This document shows, piece after piece, positions 34,375-44,354 of a stretch of DNA of 51,514 nt. Location: contig CAJAPA010000147.1 in the NCBI GenBank assembly GCA_903942465.1, positions 1-51,514 on the forward strand, given 5' to 3'. Within the stretch, counting starts at the first letter, position 1. Each line of letters begins with the position of its first letter. Source of the DNA: an uncultured Gammaproteobacteria bacterium. GTDB lineage: Bacteria > Pseudomonadota > Gammaproteobacteria > Xanthomonadales > Xanthomonadaceae. The notes under the pieces are model-generated. The model was not told the DNA's origin, did no database searches, and saw nothing but the letters and a program-made list of their open reading frames with translations. The position numbers and the translations under genes were made by a program.

Positions 34375-34955
34375 CGTGGAATGAACGGCGCCGAACCGGA
34401 GCTATGGTCGGTCGCATCACGGACGGCGCTGATCTGAGGTATCTTCGCCATCATGGTTTTTTCGATGCCCTGCTTGAGGGTGACGTCTGCCATGCCGCAG
34501 CCGTGGCATCCTCCGCCGAAACGCAGGTAGACGACATTATCGGCATCGATGGAATCCAGACTGACCTTGCCCTTATGCGATGCCAGCTGAGGATTGATTT
34601 CGGATTCAATCAGCCACATGACCTGCTCGGCCAGCGAGCTTTCGGCATCCGGTGCCTTGCCTTTGATATTGGGAGCGCGGATGGTCAATTGGCTGCCGGC
34701 GGCCGTGGCGGTGATGTCGATGTGGGCACCGTCCAGAAATTTGACGCTGGCGGCATCGACATACAACACGAACCCGGCGCATTCGACCTGCCATTCGTCG
34801 CCAAGCAGATCGCCGGCATCGGCGAACTCGAGCCGGGCATCAGCCGCCGGCGTGCCCGGATTCAAGGCGCTGACGCGGATGCCGACGGCATCGCCGCCCT
34901 GACTCTGCAGCAATTGACGGAAATGATTCTGGGCGGATTCGGTAATTTCAATCAT
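34371..34955 (-). CDS. nfuA: Fe-S cluster carrier NfuA
   Basis: A 194-residue protein. The N-terminal half (about 1-95) is a degenerate A-type (IscA-like) domain lacking the three cluster cysteines, and the C-terminal half (about 108-180) is a NifU-like domain with the CxxC C150/C153 in GGGCHGCGM. This two-part layout is that of gammaproteobacterial NfuA, which delivers [4Fe-4S] clusters under oxidative or iron stress. Its neighbour phhB diverges after 33 nt. Confidence 0.93.
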   Translation of the reverse strand: MIEITESAQNHFRQLLQSQGGDAVGIRVSALNPGTPAADARLEFADAGDLLGDEWQVECAGFVLYVDAASVKFLDGAHIDITATAAGSQLTIRAPNIKGKAPDAESSLAEQVMWLIESEINPQLASHKGKVSLDSIDADNVVYLRFGGGCHGCGMADVTLKQGIEKTMMAKIPQISAVRDATDHSSGSAPFIPR

Positions 34956-35003
34956 GCGTTCATTTTACCTTAAACTAGTGAAACCCCCATGAATGGAACG
35001 ATG

Positions 35004-35342
35004 ATGGACACGCCCCTTCACCTGCAACACTGCCGGCCTTTGCGCGGCGCAGAACACCGGCTCGAACCGCACCAGTCCGAGACACTGATGTCCCTGCTCG
35101 ACGGCTGGCAGCTGACCGAACATGGACAGGCGCTGTTCAAAATCGTTCCCTTCGAGAACTATCATCAGACCATGGCCTTCGTGAACGCTTTGGCCTTCAT
35201 CGCGCACCGCGAAGATCACCACCCGGATCTGGGCGTGCATTACAACCGCTGTGAAATCCGGTTTTCCACGCACGATGTCGGCGGCCTGAGCCTGAACGAT
35301 TTCATCTGCGCGGCCAAGGCCGACGCCCTACTCGTCCGCTAA
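35004..35342 (+). CDS. phhB: Pterin-4a-carbinolamine dehydratase
   Basis: A 112-residue enzyme that recycles the pterin cofactor of aromatic hydroxylases. It shows NYHQTMAFVNALAFIAHRED, then HHPDLGVHYNRCEIRFSTHD with the active-site His residues. An in-frame ATG at 34989 is an alternative start. I prefer 35004, because GGAACG sits just upstream and a likely -10 (TAAACT at 34971-34976) would put 34989 at the 5' end of the mRNA. The 3' end overlaps rluC by 15 nt. No phenylalanine hydroxylase gene is in the window. Confidence 0.85.
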   Translation: MDTPLHLQHCRPLRGAEHRLEPHQSETLMSLLDGWQLTEHGQALFKIVPFENYHQTMAFVNALAFIAHREDHHPDLGVHYNRCEIRFSTHDVGGLSLNDFICAAKADALLVR

Positions 35343-36293
35343 ACGGTCCAGCACGGCGTTGAGTTCCGGCGCCAAGGGCGCGTTGAGGGCGTAAGGGGAT
35401 TGTCCGTCATTCAAGGCGAACTGCATGGAGGCGGCATGCAGGAAAAGGCGTTTCAGTCCGTAGTTTGCCGCCAATTTCTTATTGGCGTCCTTGTCCCCGT
35501 ACTTTTCATCACCGGCGACCGGATGCCCGATGTGCGCGGCATGCACGCGGATCTGATGGGTGCGGCCGGTTTCAATGCGGATTTTGCAGAAACTGTGGCC
35601 GCCTCGGCGTTCTAGAAGGGTGAAATGGCTGGTGGAAGCCTTGCCGGCCGGGTCGACGCGGACCATGCGCTCGCCGCCACGGATGACCGATTTCTGCAGC
35701 GGGGCGTTGACGGTCATGGTGCCATTCGGCATTTTCCCGACCAGCAAGGCCAGATACTGCTTTTCTGGCCCTTCTTCTTCATCATCGCCACGCATCAATG
35801 CCTGTAATTGCAGTAGGGCTGAGCGTTTTTTCGCCAAGACCAGCACGCCGGAGGTGTCACGGTCCAAGCGATGAACGAGTTCGAGCGGCTCATTCGGCCG
35901 CAAGGCCCGCAGCCCCTCGATGACCCCGAAGGACACCCCGCTGCCACCATGGGTGGCAATGCCGGAGGGCTTGTTCAGGACCAATAAGGCCTTATCTTCG
36001 AACACGATACTGGCCGCCAACCGCTCGAGCATGGATTTCGGCGGAGCGCGGTCGGGGTCTGTCTGTTCGATCTTGACCGGCGGAATACGGACCTCATCCT
36101 CCGCTTCCAGGCGGCTATCGGGCTTGGCACGTTTGCCGTTGATGCGCACCTGACCATCGCGGATTATCTTGTAAATCAGGCTTCTGGGAGCCCCCTTGAG
36201 TTGCCCGAGCAGGAAATTATCCAGACGCTGCCCGGCCCTGTCATCCAGGACTTTGACCATTTTTACGCCCGGATTCAAGGAAACTCTGTTCAT
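35328..36293 (-). CDS. rluC: 23S rRNA pseudouridine synthase RluC
   Basis: A 321-residue enzyme with an N-terminal S4 RNA-binding domain (about 20-85, QRLDNFLLGQLKGAPRSLIY) and a catalytic RsuA/RluA domain with HRLDRDTSG at 141-149 (catalytic D144). RluC makes pseudouridines 955, 2504 and 2580 in E. coli 23S rRNA. The divergent rluC/rne arrangement is conserved, which supports RluC over RluD. The 3' end overlaps the phhB end. Confidence 0.92.
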   Translation of the reverse strand: MNRVSLNPGVKMVKVLDDRAGQRLDNFLLGQLKGAPRSLIYKIIRDGQVRINGKRAKPDSRLEAEDEVRIPPVKIEQTDPDRAPPKSMLERLAASIVFEDKALLVLNKPSGIATHGGSGVSFGVIEGLRALRPNEPLELVHRLDRDTSGVLVLAKKRSALLQLQALMRGDDEEEGPEKQYLALLVGKMPNGTMTVNAPLQKSVIRGGERMVRVDPAGKASTSHFTLLERRGGHSFCKIRIETGRTHQIRVHAAHIGHPVAGDEKYGDKDANKKLAANYGLKRLFLHAASMQFALNDGQSPYALNAPLAPELNAVLDRLADE

Positions 36294-36608
36294 TTTGGTT
36301 CCATCTGTTAAACTAGGCGGGCAAGTAAGATGTTGATTTCACTTGTTGCCGGCCGAAAGCCAGTGCCTAGTGTATCCCAATAAGCGCCCCACACTCCCAG
36401 GGAGTGACCATGTAAAGCGCTTGGCGGGCTTCATCGAACCTGCATATAGTCCGAACGACGCTCGGCGTGGTTTGGCCCCTTTAACGAAACAACAGATTTG
36501 CGCTCCCGTAAGTTCGCTTATGGTCTGGTAGCGCTGAACAATTCGGAAGTGCCTTGGAAGCATGCCGAACTCGGCGATCCTTACGGTAGAGCGCGTGAGG
36601 ATATTACA
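36294..36608 (+). promoter_or_regulatory. Long structured 5' leader of rne (no gene)
   Basis: About 315 nt between rluC and rne with no credible gene. A -10-like TAAACT at 36309-36314 would give a leader of about 290 nt. Visible structure: CACTCCC/GGGAGTG at 36392-36406; a long-range helix pairing 36500-36505 with 36589-36594 and 36506-36512 with 36580-36586, with a 2-nt bulge; and inside it a stem-loop TTCGG...CCGAA (36542-36569) and GCCG/CGGC (36564-36575). The helix ends just before the GAGGA ribosome site. E. coli rne mRNA is autoregulated by RNase E through such a leader. Confidence 0.6.
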
Positions 36609-39320
36609 ATGAAACGGATGTTAATCAATGCCACGCAGGCTGAAGAACTGCGCGTGGCGATTGTCGATGGACAGCAGCTTTACGACATCGACATCGAGCA
36701 GCCCGCCAAAGAACAGAAGAAGTCCAATATCTACAAAGGCCGGATCGTCCGGCTGGAACCCTCCCTCGAGGCGGCGTTCGTGGATTACGGCGGTCCCCGC
36801 CACGGCTTCCTGCCGCTGAAGGAAATCTCCCGCGACTATTTCGTCCCCGGTGTCGACCCGAACAAGGCCGGCATGAAGGAGTACCTGCGTGAAGGCCAGG
36901 AAGTCGTCGTTCAGGTCGACAAGGAAGAACGCGGCAACAAAGGCGCCGCACTGACCACCTACATCTCGCTGGCCGGCCGTTACATGGTGCTGATGCCGAA
37001 CTCGCCGACCGCCGGCGGTGTTTCCCGCCGCATCGAAGGCGACGACCGCCAGGCCCTGAAACAGACCATGGACGCCCTGAACATCCCGGACGACATGGGT
37101 GTGATCATCCGCACCGCCGGTATGGGCCGTGATGCCGATGAGCTGCAATGGGATCTGGACTACCTGATCCAGGTCTGGAAAGCCATCAGCCAGGCCGCGT
37201 TGTCCAAACCCTCGCCGTTCCTGATTTATCAGGAGTCGCGCCTGATCATCCGTGCCCTGCGCGACTACATGCGTCCGGAAATCGGCGAAGTACTGGTCGA
37301 TACCGACGAAATCTTCGAGCAGGCGCAGGATTTCATGCAGCTGGTCATGCCGCATAACCTGCGCAAGCTGAAGATGTACAAAGACGATATCCCGCTGTTC
37401 AACCGCTTCCAGATCGAATCGCAGATCGAGCAGGCCTATGAACGCACCGTTCGTCTGCCCTCCGGCGGCTCCATCGTACTGGACCAGACCGAAGCGCTGA
37501 CTGCGGTCGACGTCAACTCCTCACGCGCCACCAAGGGTGGTGACATCGAAGAAACCGCGCTTAACACCAACCTCGAGGCAGCTGAAGAAGTAGCCCGCCA
37601 GATGCGTCTGCGCGATCTCGGCGGCCTGGTGGTCATCGACTTCATCGACATGAGTTCCGGCAAGCATCAACGCATGGTCGAAGATCGCCTGCAGCAAGCC
37701 CTGAAACTCGACCGCGCGCGCGTGCAGATTGGCAAGATCTCCCGCTTCGGCCTGCTCGAACTGTCACGCCAGCGCCTGCGTCCGTCACTGGGTGAATCCA
37801 GCCAGATTGTCTGCCCGCGTTGCGATGGCCATGGCCGCATGCGCAGCGTCGAATCCCTGTCGCTGTCCATCCTTCGTCTGTCCGAAGAGCAGGCGATGAA
37901 AGACAAAACCGCGCAGGTACTGGTACAGGCTCCGCCGCAGATCGCCAACTATCTGCTCAACGAAAAACGCCGGGCGCTTGTCGAAATCGAAAGCCGCCAC
38001 GAAGCGCCGATCATCATCGTCGCCGATGAGGCCCTGGAAACCCCGCACTTCAATGTCACCCGCATCCGCGAAGGCGATCAGCCGGAAGACACCGGCAAGC
38101 CGAGCTACCAACGTGGCGTGCCGCGCAAACTGGAAGTGCATGCCCTGACCAAGGCACAGTTGAATGTCCCCGCCGAACCTGCGGTTACTCATGTGAAACC
38201 GGCCCAAATCGCTCCGCCGCGCCAGAGCAGCAATATCGAGGAAGAATCCGCCAAACAGGCTCCGGCCGCAAAGAAAGCCGGACTGTTCAGTAAAATCATC
38301 GCAATCTTCACCGGCGATGCCGGAGACGACGCGAAGAAAAGCGAGCCTGCACCGGCGCGTCGCAATGATAACAACCGCCGTGACCGTTCCGAAAACCGGG
38401 GCAATCCGCGCAACACGCACAACAAGCAGCAACGCGGCAACCGTCCGGAGCGCAGCGAGGAAGAGCGCAAACTGGCCGATGAGCAGCGCAAACAGCGCCG
38501 GGAAGAGCAACAGAAACGGGAAGCCGAACGCAAGGAAGCCCAGCGCGCAGACAACCAGCGCCGCGAAGCTGAAAAACGCGCACAGCGCGAAGCTGAAGCT
38601 GCCGCACGTGCCGCCGCAGGAATCAATGGTCAGGCTGAAGATGCTGCTGAGGCAGCAGCCGACACTGTAACCACGATTGCCGATGGTGATGCCAATCCAG
38701 TCAACACCGAACTGCAGGCTGACGGTAGCCCGCGTCGTCGTCGCGGCCGCCGCGGTGGACGCCGCCGCCGCCGTCAGGAAGGCGAAACCGCGGGAGCCGT
38801 GGATACCGCCAATGACCAGTCGGAAATGGATTTCGAAGATGCCGATGATGTGCTTTTCGATACCGCATCACCGGAACCCGAAACTGCCGAGGCGCCTGCA
38901 ATAGCGGATGCCGAAACCGACAGCCGCCAGCAGCCGACCGTCATCCAGCGCCCCGCTCCCGTTGTCGTATCAGCCATTCCGGTTTCTACTGCCGAATCCG
39001 ATTTCACCGATCTCGGAACGGCGACCGAAGCTCTAGATGCGGATCCGATGCAAGCTTCGGCCGAATCGGACTCCACTTCCGCCGCCGCAGAGCCTGTCGG
39101 TGCAGAAGTCACGGCGACACCTGAGGCGGTCACCCCTGGGGTTTCTGCGCCTGAACCGGCCAGCCAGCCCGTGCCACCTGCTCAAGCCGAGTTCATCGAG
39201 CCGAAACCGAAACAGACAGGCTATGTGCCGGTCGCCCCGCCGTCATTCTCGATGCCGAATACGCCGAATACCGGATTCGATTTCACGGTGCGAATCAGTC
39301 CGGAAAGCAAGGAAGATTAA
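36609..39320 (+). CDS. rne: Ribonuclease E
   Basis: A 903-residue endoribonuclease, the scaffold of the RNA degradosome. The N-terminal catalytic half has an S1 domain (about 38-125), the 5'-sensor, the DNase I-like domain with catalytic D301 and D344 (AVDVNSSRATKG, VIDFIDM), and the Zn-link CPRC at C402/C405. The C-terminal 400 residues are disordered, with a basic Arg/Gln/Glu coil (about 600-680), an Arg-rich patch (PRRRRGRRGGRRRRR) and an acidic Pro-rich end. I start at the ATG at 36609 (MKRMLINATQ), preceded by GAGGA. The stop overlaps the GacA-like gene by 4 nt, convergent. Confidence 0.96.
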   Translation: MKRMLINATQAEELRVAIVDGQQLYDIDIEQPAKEQKKSNIYKGRIVRLEPSLEAAFVDYGGPRHGFLPLKEISRDYFVPGVDPNKAGMKEYLREGQEVVVQVDKEERGNKGAALTTYISLAGRYMVLMPNSPTAGGVSRRIEGDDRQALKQTMDALNIPDDMGVIIRTAGMGRDADELQWDLDYLIQVWKAISQAALSKPSPFLIYQESRLIIRALRDYMRPEIGEVLVDTDEIFEQAQDFMQLVMPHNLRKLKMYKDDIPLFNRFQIESQIEQAYERTVRLPSGGSIVLDQTEALTAVDVNSSRATKGGDIEETALNTNLEAAEEVARQMRLRDLGGLVVIDFIDMSSGKHQRMVEDRLQQALKLDRARVQIGKISRFGLLELSRQRLRPSLGESSQIVCPRCDGHGRMRSVESLSLSILRLSEEQAMKDKTAQVLVQAPPQIANYLLNEKRRALVEIESRHEAPIIIVADEALETPHFNVTRIREGDQPEDTGKPSYQRGVPRKLEVHALTKAQLNVPAEPAVTHVKPAQIAPPRQSSNIEEESAKQAPAAKKAGLFSKIIAIFTGDAGDDAKKSEPAPARRNDNNRRDRSENRGNPRNTHNKQQRGNRPERSEEERKLADEQRKQRREEQQKREAERKEAQRADNQRREAEKRAQREAEAAARAAAGINGQAEDAAEAAADTVTTIADGDANPVNTELQADGSPRRRRGRRGGRRRRRQEGETAGAVDTANDQSEMDFEDADDVLFDTASPEPETAEAPAIADAETDSRQQPTVIQRPAPVVVSAIPVSTAESDFTDLGTATEALDADPMQASAESDSTSAAAEPVGAEVTATPEAVTPGVSAPEPASQPVPPAQAEFIEPKPKQTGYVPVAPPSFSMPNTPNTGFDFTVRISPESKED

Positions 39321-39955
39321 ACCCGTTGCGTGGGCTCGGTGATGCCGTACTGTGCGGCTAACCGGGCCAATGCAATCGTATCCTGGATACCCAGCTTTTC
39401 GAGTATCCGGTATTTGTGGGTCGCGATGGTTTTCGAGCTGACGCAGAGTTTGCGTGCCATGTCCTCCGCGCGCCATCCCTGGCAGAACAGCAGCGAGATT
39501 TCGATTTCGCGTGCGCTTAGGCGCTCGAAGGGGGAGTCATTGCGGCCGTCAAAGACCATTTTCTGTGCCAGAGCATTGCCCAAATAGCGTTTCCCCCGCG
39601 CGACATCCCGGATGGCACGGACCAGTTCCTCGGCCTCACAGGCCTTGCCCAGATAGCCGCAAGCGCCGGCTGCAAGCAGACGTTTCGGCATCGGCCCGTC
39701 CTGCTGCACGGAAACGATGATGACTTTGGCGGTTACGCTGCCGCGGTTGAGCCGTTCCGTGATTTCCAGACCGCTCAGACCCGGCATGTGCAGATCGCAC
39801 AGCACCACGTCCGGCTTGCAGGCCCGGATTTTATGGAGCCCCTCCTCGCCGCTATCGGCTTCTCCGATAACCTGAATATCCAGATGCTGCTGCAGAATGA
39901 GGCGATAACCGGAACGAACGAGTGCGTGGTCATCCAGAATAAATACCGAAATCAT
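39317..39955 (-). CDS. NarL/FixJ-type response regulator, GacA/UvrY-like
   Basis: A 212-residue response regulator. The receiver domain has the acidic pair DD at 8-9, phospho-acceptor D54 (VLCDLHMPG), S82 and K104. The C-terminal LuxR-type helix-turn-helix (about 145-205) has LSAREIEISLLFCQGWRAED and VSSKTIATHKYRILEKL. The whole resembles GacA/UvrY, which drive small RNAs of the Csr/Rsm system. I start at the ATG at 39953-39955, because GGAG lies 6 nt before it, not at the ATG at 39973. No sensor kinase is adjacent. The 3' end overlaps rne. Confidence 0.88.
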   Translation of the reverse strand: MISVFILDDHALVRSGYRLILQQHLDIQVIGEADSGEEGLHKIRACKPDVVLCDLHMPGLSGLEITERLNRGSVTAKVIIVSVQQDGPMPKRLLAAGACGYLGKACEAEELVRAIRDVARGKRYLGNALAQKMVFDGRNDSPFERLSAREIEISLLFCQGWRAEDMARKLCVSSKTIATHKYRILEKLGIQDTIALARLAAQYGITEPTQRV

Positions 39956-40083
39956 GCTTAGCTCCAACACCATGGGAAGATGGAATCAGATTAACGGAGG
40001 CATTAATGGCCCGGAATCGGCAATATTCTGCATCATCACTAGGAATTTTCCTATAATGGGGGCTGACCGCCGCCGGTTCCGCC

Positions 40084-40746
40084 ATGAATCTTGAAACTCT
40101 GAAACAGCATTGCCAGGACATCGCACAACGGGTCAGGCATAACGAATGGCCCCGCCTGGTGCACTGGCTGGAAACACACAGTCCCCGCAGTCTGTTCCTG
40201 AGGGCATTATTGATCGGACTGCTGCTTTCCGTACCTTGGCAATGCAGTCGCTGGGTTTATCACGCCTATTTCAGCGCCGACGAAAATGCCGTCATGGAAA
40301 GCTCAGGGCCACTCAATGCGCCCGGCAGTCTGTCGGGCAACATCACCGATATGCCCAACCCGAGAGCACGCCGCGCCGCGCCGGCATCGGCTGCACCCTC
40401 CGAATCCGCCAGCGTGGCCGACACCAGCCCACCAGTCGCTGAGAATGGCACCTCCGCCAAAACACCGGTTGGCGATCATGAGGCCAGTGTTCTGCACCGA
40501 GTCGCTCCCAAATACCCGGTTTCGGCCCTTCGTAACAACAGCAGCGGAACCGTCACTGTCGGTGTCCAGGTCGATGCGGATGGAAAACCGGACAAAGTCC
40601 GGATCGAAAAGAGCAGCGGATCGCGCGACCTCGACCGTGCCGCCCGCGAGGCAGTCATGCAATGGCAATTCAGCCCAAAAGTCGAAAACGGATCGCCGGT
40701 TTCTTCCGAATTGCTGATTCCGGTCGAATTCAAACTGGGTGACTGA
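40084..40746 (+). CDS. Short TonB-family protein
   Basis: A 220-residue inner-membrane protein. A 38-residue basic cytoplasmic start is followed by one membrane helix (about 37-56, LFLRALLIGLLLSVPWQC), a Ser/Ala/Pro-rich periplasmic linker, and a C-terminal TonB domain (about 135-218) with VAPKYPVSALRNNSSGTVTV and the late VMQWQFSPKV. The linker lacks the long Pro-Lys/Pro-Glu rods of true energy-transducing TonB, and no exbB/exbD is near. It may act in envelope contact instead. TATAAT at 40052-40057 lies upstream without a good -35. Confidence 0.82.
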   Translation: MNLETLKQHCQDIAQRVRHNEWPRLVHWLETHSPRSLFLRALLIGLLLSVPWQCSRWVYHAYFSADENAVMESSGPLNAPGSLSGNITDMPNPRARRAAPASAAPSESASVADTSPPVAENGTSAKTPVGDHEASVLHRVAPKYPVSALRNNSSGTVTVGVQVDADGKPDKVRIEKSSGSRDLDRAAREAVMQWQFSPKVENGSPVSSELLIPVEFKLGD

Positions 40747-40782
40747 CCCCAGGGCATGGAATTGGGTTTAAAATGATGCCAC

Positions 40783-40872
40783 GGAGAGATGGCCGAGTGG
40801 TTTAAGGCAGCAGTCTTGAAAACTGCCGTGGGTGCGAGCCCACCGTGGGTTCGAATCCCACTCTCTCCGCCA
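40783..40872 (+). tRNA. tRNA-Ser (anticodon UGA)
   Basis: A 90-nt tRNA with encoded CCA. Acceptor GGAGAGA (40783-40789) pairs with TCTCTCC (40862-40868). The anticodon stem GCAGT/ACTGC holds the loop CTTGAAA with anticodon TGA at 40817-40819. A long variable arm (GTGGG...CCCAC) is as expected for a serine tRNA, and the T-arm loop is GGTTCGAATCC. The serine tRNA ligase gene lies about 0.8 kb downstream. Confidence 0.97.
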
Positions 40873-40903
40873 TTCCAGCCATGCCAGCCCAACGGAGGCA
40901 TTC

Positions 40904-41362
40904 ATGTGGATCGGATTGATCGTCATCATTGGCATCCTCTGTGCCGGTTATTATTTCCTCAAAACCGCCCGCTCGGGCAAGGCGAGACGTGCAGGTGTCA
41001 TGCGCTTGGCCGATATTCCGGCAAAGGTTCCCAACCCTTCGCGTTATGCCGGCATCAAATCCGTGGCGGCCTGGGAATTTATGGCACCGAATCTCAGCAC
41101 GGCCTGCAGTTTTGCACGCAAACACGATCGTATCCGGATGTCGGCGGCAGATTGCACCCCCCTGCCATTGGCCGACTGCGGTTCAAAAACCTGTGAGTGC
41201 CACTACCGCCCAATCATCGATGGCCGTAAAGGACAACGCCGACTGGACAGCGACCGCCGGACCGCATACCGCATGGACAATGGCACCAAAGCACCCGATC
41301 GCCGCAGAATGACCGACCGCCGAAGGGAAAATGCCGGTTGGGATGACGAGCATTTGCGCTGA
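40904..41362 (+). CDS. Hypothetical membrane-anchored, Cys- and Arg-rich protein
   Basis: A 152-residue protein with one N-terminal membrane helix (about 2-20) and a soluble domain with five cysteines. One is C70; the rest cluster as C86, C94, C99 and C101 (LADCGSKTCECHYRP). This cluster could bind metal or form disulfides. The C-terminus is very basic (RRLDSDRRTAYR, PDRRRMTDRRR). The start is the ATG at 40904 with ACGGAGGC in front; frames extending back into the tRNA are artefacts. Probably co-transcribed with the tRNA. Family not recognised. Confidence 0.7.
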   Translation: MWIGLIVIIGILCAGYYFLKTARSGKARRAGVMRLADIPAKVPNPSRYAGIKSVAAWEFMAPNLSTACSFARKHDRIRMSAADCTPLPLADCGSKTCECHYRPIIDGRKGQRRLDSDRRTAYRMDNGTKAPDRRRMTDRRRENAGWDDEHLR

Positions 41363-41488
41363 ATACACGGCGATTCAATCACCATTCAGCATTGTAAAAA
41401 GCTCATCAGCATCCGTTCAGGGTGCCTGAATCATACTGCATGGACTCTCTCTGAGTAGATTTATCTCCATTAGGCCACCCCATGCCTC

Positions 41489-41514
41489 CGCCAGACCCTG
41501 TCTGGCGTTTTTTT
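41489..41514 (+). terminator. Intrinsic terminator
   Basis: CGCCAGAC at 41489-41496 pairs with GTCTGGCG at 41500-41507 around CCT, followed by seven Ts. It ends whatever is transcribed rightward through 41363-41488. Confidence 0.92.
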
Positions 41515-41519
41515 GCCAC

Positions 41520-41548
41520 AAAAAAGCCCGACATCCTGTCGGGCTTTT
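41520..41548 (-). terminator. Intrinsic terminator of serS
   Basis: AAAAGCCCGAC at 41522-41532 pairs with GTCGGGCTTTT at 41538-41548. On the minus strand six Ts follow, 110 nt after the serS stop. It may work in both directions. Confidence 0.88.
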
Positions 41549-41658
41549 CCGGTCGATGCATTCAGAGAGAGTTGAATTCCGCATCCCCGGCCGTGCGGTA
41601 CGTCGACAAGGGCATTCTGCGCCTTTTGCATCCCGGCGCCACAAGAATTTTTCGGGGG

Positions 41659-43003
<1,345 letters not shown>

Positions 43004-43039
43004 GGCATTTATGCATCCAGAGCCCGTAACAACGGTGTT

Positions 43040-44353
43040 TCAGCGGGGAACGTGGGCTTTACGCAAAGCCCGGATACGCTCCAATTTTTCCGCGATCTTG
43101 AGTTCGGCACCCTGCGCCACCGGCTCATAGTAGACTTTTTCGCCCAAGGCATCGGGAAAACCGGTTTGGGCATAGTCAATGCCGCCTTCCACATCCGGAT
43201 CATAGGAATAGTCCTTGCCGTACCCCAGATCCTTCATCAGCCGGGTCGGCGCATTGCGGAAGTGCAGCGGCACATCCAGACTGCCCGTGTCCTGCACCTC
43301 ACGTTTGGAACGGTTATAGGCCATGTAGGCGGCATTGGACTTCGCCGCCACCGAGAGGTATAGCACGCACTCGGCAAGCGCCAGCTCGCCTTCCGGAGCC
43401 CCCAGACGATCGAAAGCGTCCCAGGCCTGCAAGGCGATGCCGAGCGCTCGTGGATCGGCAAGACCGATGTCCTCGACCGCCATCCGGGTCAATCGACGCG
43501 CCAGATAGCCCGGATCGCAACCGCCGTCGATCATGCGGGTAAACCAGTACAGCGCCGCGTCCGGATTCGAATTCCGCACGGATTTGTGCAGGGCCGAAAT
43601 CTGGTCATAGAACTGGTCGCCACCTTTGTCGAAGCGACGGGTTCGGTCAGCCAGCACCTGTTGCAATACGGCATCGGTGACCTCGCCCTGCCCCGTGCCG
43701 GCAACTTCCGCGGCAATTTCAAGCAAGGTCAATGCCCGCCGGACATCGCCGTCCGCGGCCTGCGCGATGCTGTGCAGCTGCGCGTCGGAAATAACGATGG
43801 TGGCGGCAAGGCCGTTTTCCCGGTCGGCCAGTGCCAGCCGGAGCGCGCGTTCGATGGCTTCGACCGAAACCGCATCCATGACATGTACACGGCAGCGCGA
43901 AAGCAATGCGGAATTGAGTTCGAAGCTGGGGTTCTCGGTCGTGGCACCGATGAACACGATGCTGCCTTTCTCGATGTAGGGCAGAAAAGCATCCTGCTGC
44001 ACCTTGTTGAACCGATGCACCTCATCCACGAACAGTACCGTGGCTTCGCCGCGCAGAAAATGCTGTTCGGCCTCGGCGAGGACTTTGCGCACTTCGGGCA
44101 GGCCGGACATCACCGCCGAAATCGAGATGAAACGCGCCTTGGCGTATTGCGCGACCAGCAGTGCCAGCGTGGTCTTGCCACAGCCCGGCGGGCCCCAGAG
44201 GATCATCGAATGGATGCGGCCGGACTCGATGGCCTTGCGCAGGGCCGCATCCTCGGAAAGCAGACGGTCCTGGCCGACCATGTCGGCCAGTCGGCGCGGA
44301 CGCATCCGTTCGGCCAGCGGCTGCAGGGCGGACTTGGCGAACAGGTCGCTCAT
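43040..44353 (-). CDS. rarA: Replication-associated recombination protein A
   Basis: A 437-residue AAA+ ATPase of the RarA/MgsA/WRNIP1 family that acts at stalled replication forks. Walker A GPPGCGKTT, Walker B LFVDEVHRF, sensor GATTENPSF, and the C-terminal tetramerisation part with DPGYLARRLTRMAVEDIGLA. I start at the ATG at 44351-44353 (MSDLFAKSALQPLAERMRPR), 1 nt after the lolA stop. The upstream frame to 44410 lies within lolA and is dropped. Confidence 0.95.
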   Translation of the reverse strand: MSDLFAKSALQPLAERMRPRRLADMVGQDRLLSEDAALRKAIESGRIHSMILWGPPGCGKTTLALLVAQYAKARFISISAVMSGLPEVRKVLAEAEQHFLRGEATVLFVDEVHRFNKVQQDAFLPYIEKGSIVFIGATTENPSFELNSALLSRCRVHVMDAVSVEAIERALRLALADRENGLAATIVISDAQLHSIAQAADGDVRRALTLLEIAAEVAGTGQGEVTDAVLQQVLADRTRRFDKGGDQFYDQISALHKSVRNSNPDAALYWFTRMIDGGCDPGYLARRLTRMAVEDIGLADPRALGIALQAWDAFDRLGAPEGELALAECVLYLSVAAKSNAAYMAYNRSKREVQDTGSLDVPLHFRNAPTRLMKDLGYGKDYSYDPDVEGGIDYAQTGFPDALGEKVYYEPVAQGAELKIAEKLERIRALRKAHVPR

Positions 44354-44354
44354 T

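Noticed and set aside
36498-36608. N-terminal extension of RNase E by 37 codons
   Set aside because: It runs through the structured leader, has no homology to RNase E starts, and the internal ATG at 36609 has GAGGA.
38380-38780. Repetitive DNA in the 3' half of rne
   Set aside because: It reflects Arg/Glu/Gln-rich disordered protein, as usual for RNase E, not a DNA repeat.
41363-41514. Rsm/Csr-type small RNA as target of the nearby GacA-like regulator
   Set aside because: The stretch lacks the repeated GGA loops and the TGTAAG-type upstream palindrome expected for RsmY/RsmZ genes.
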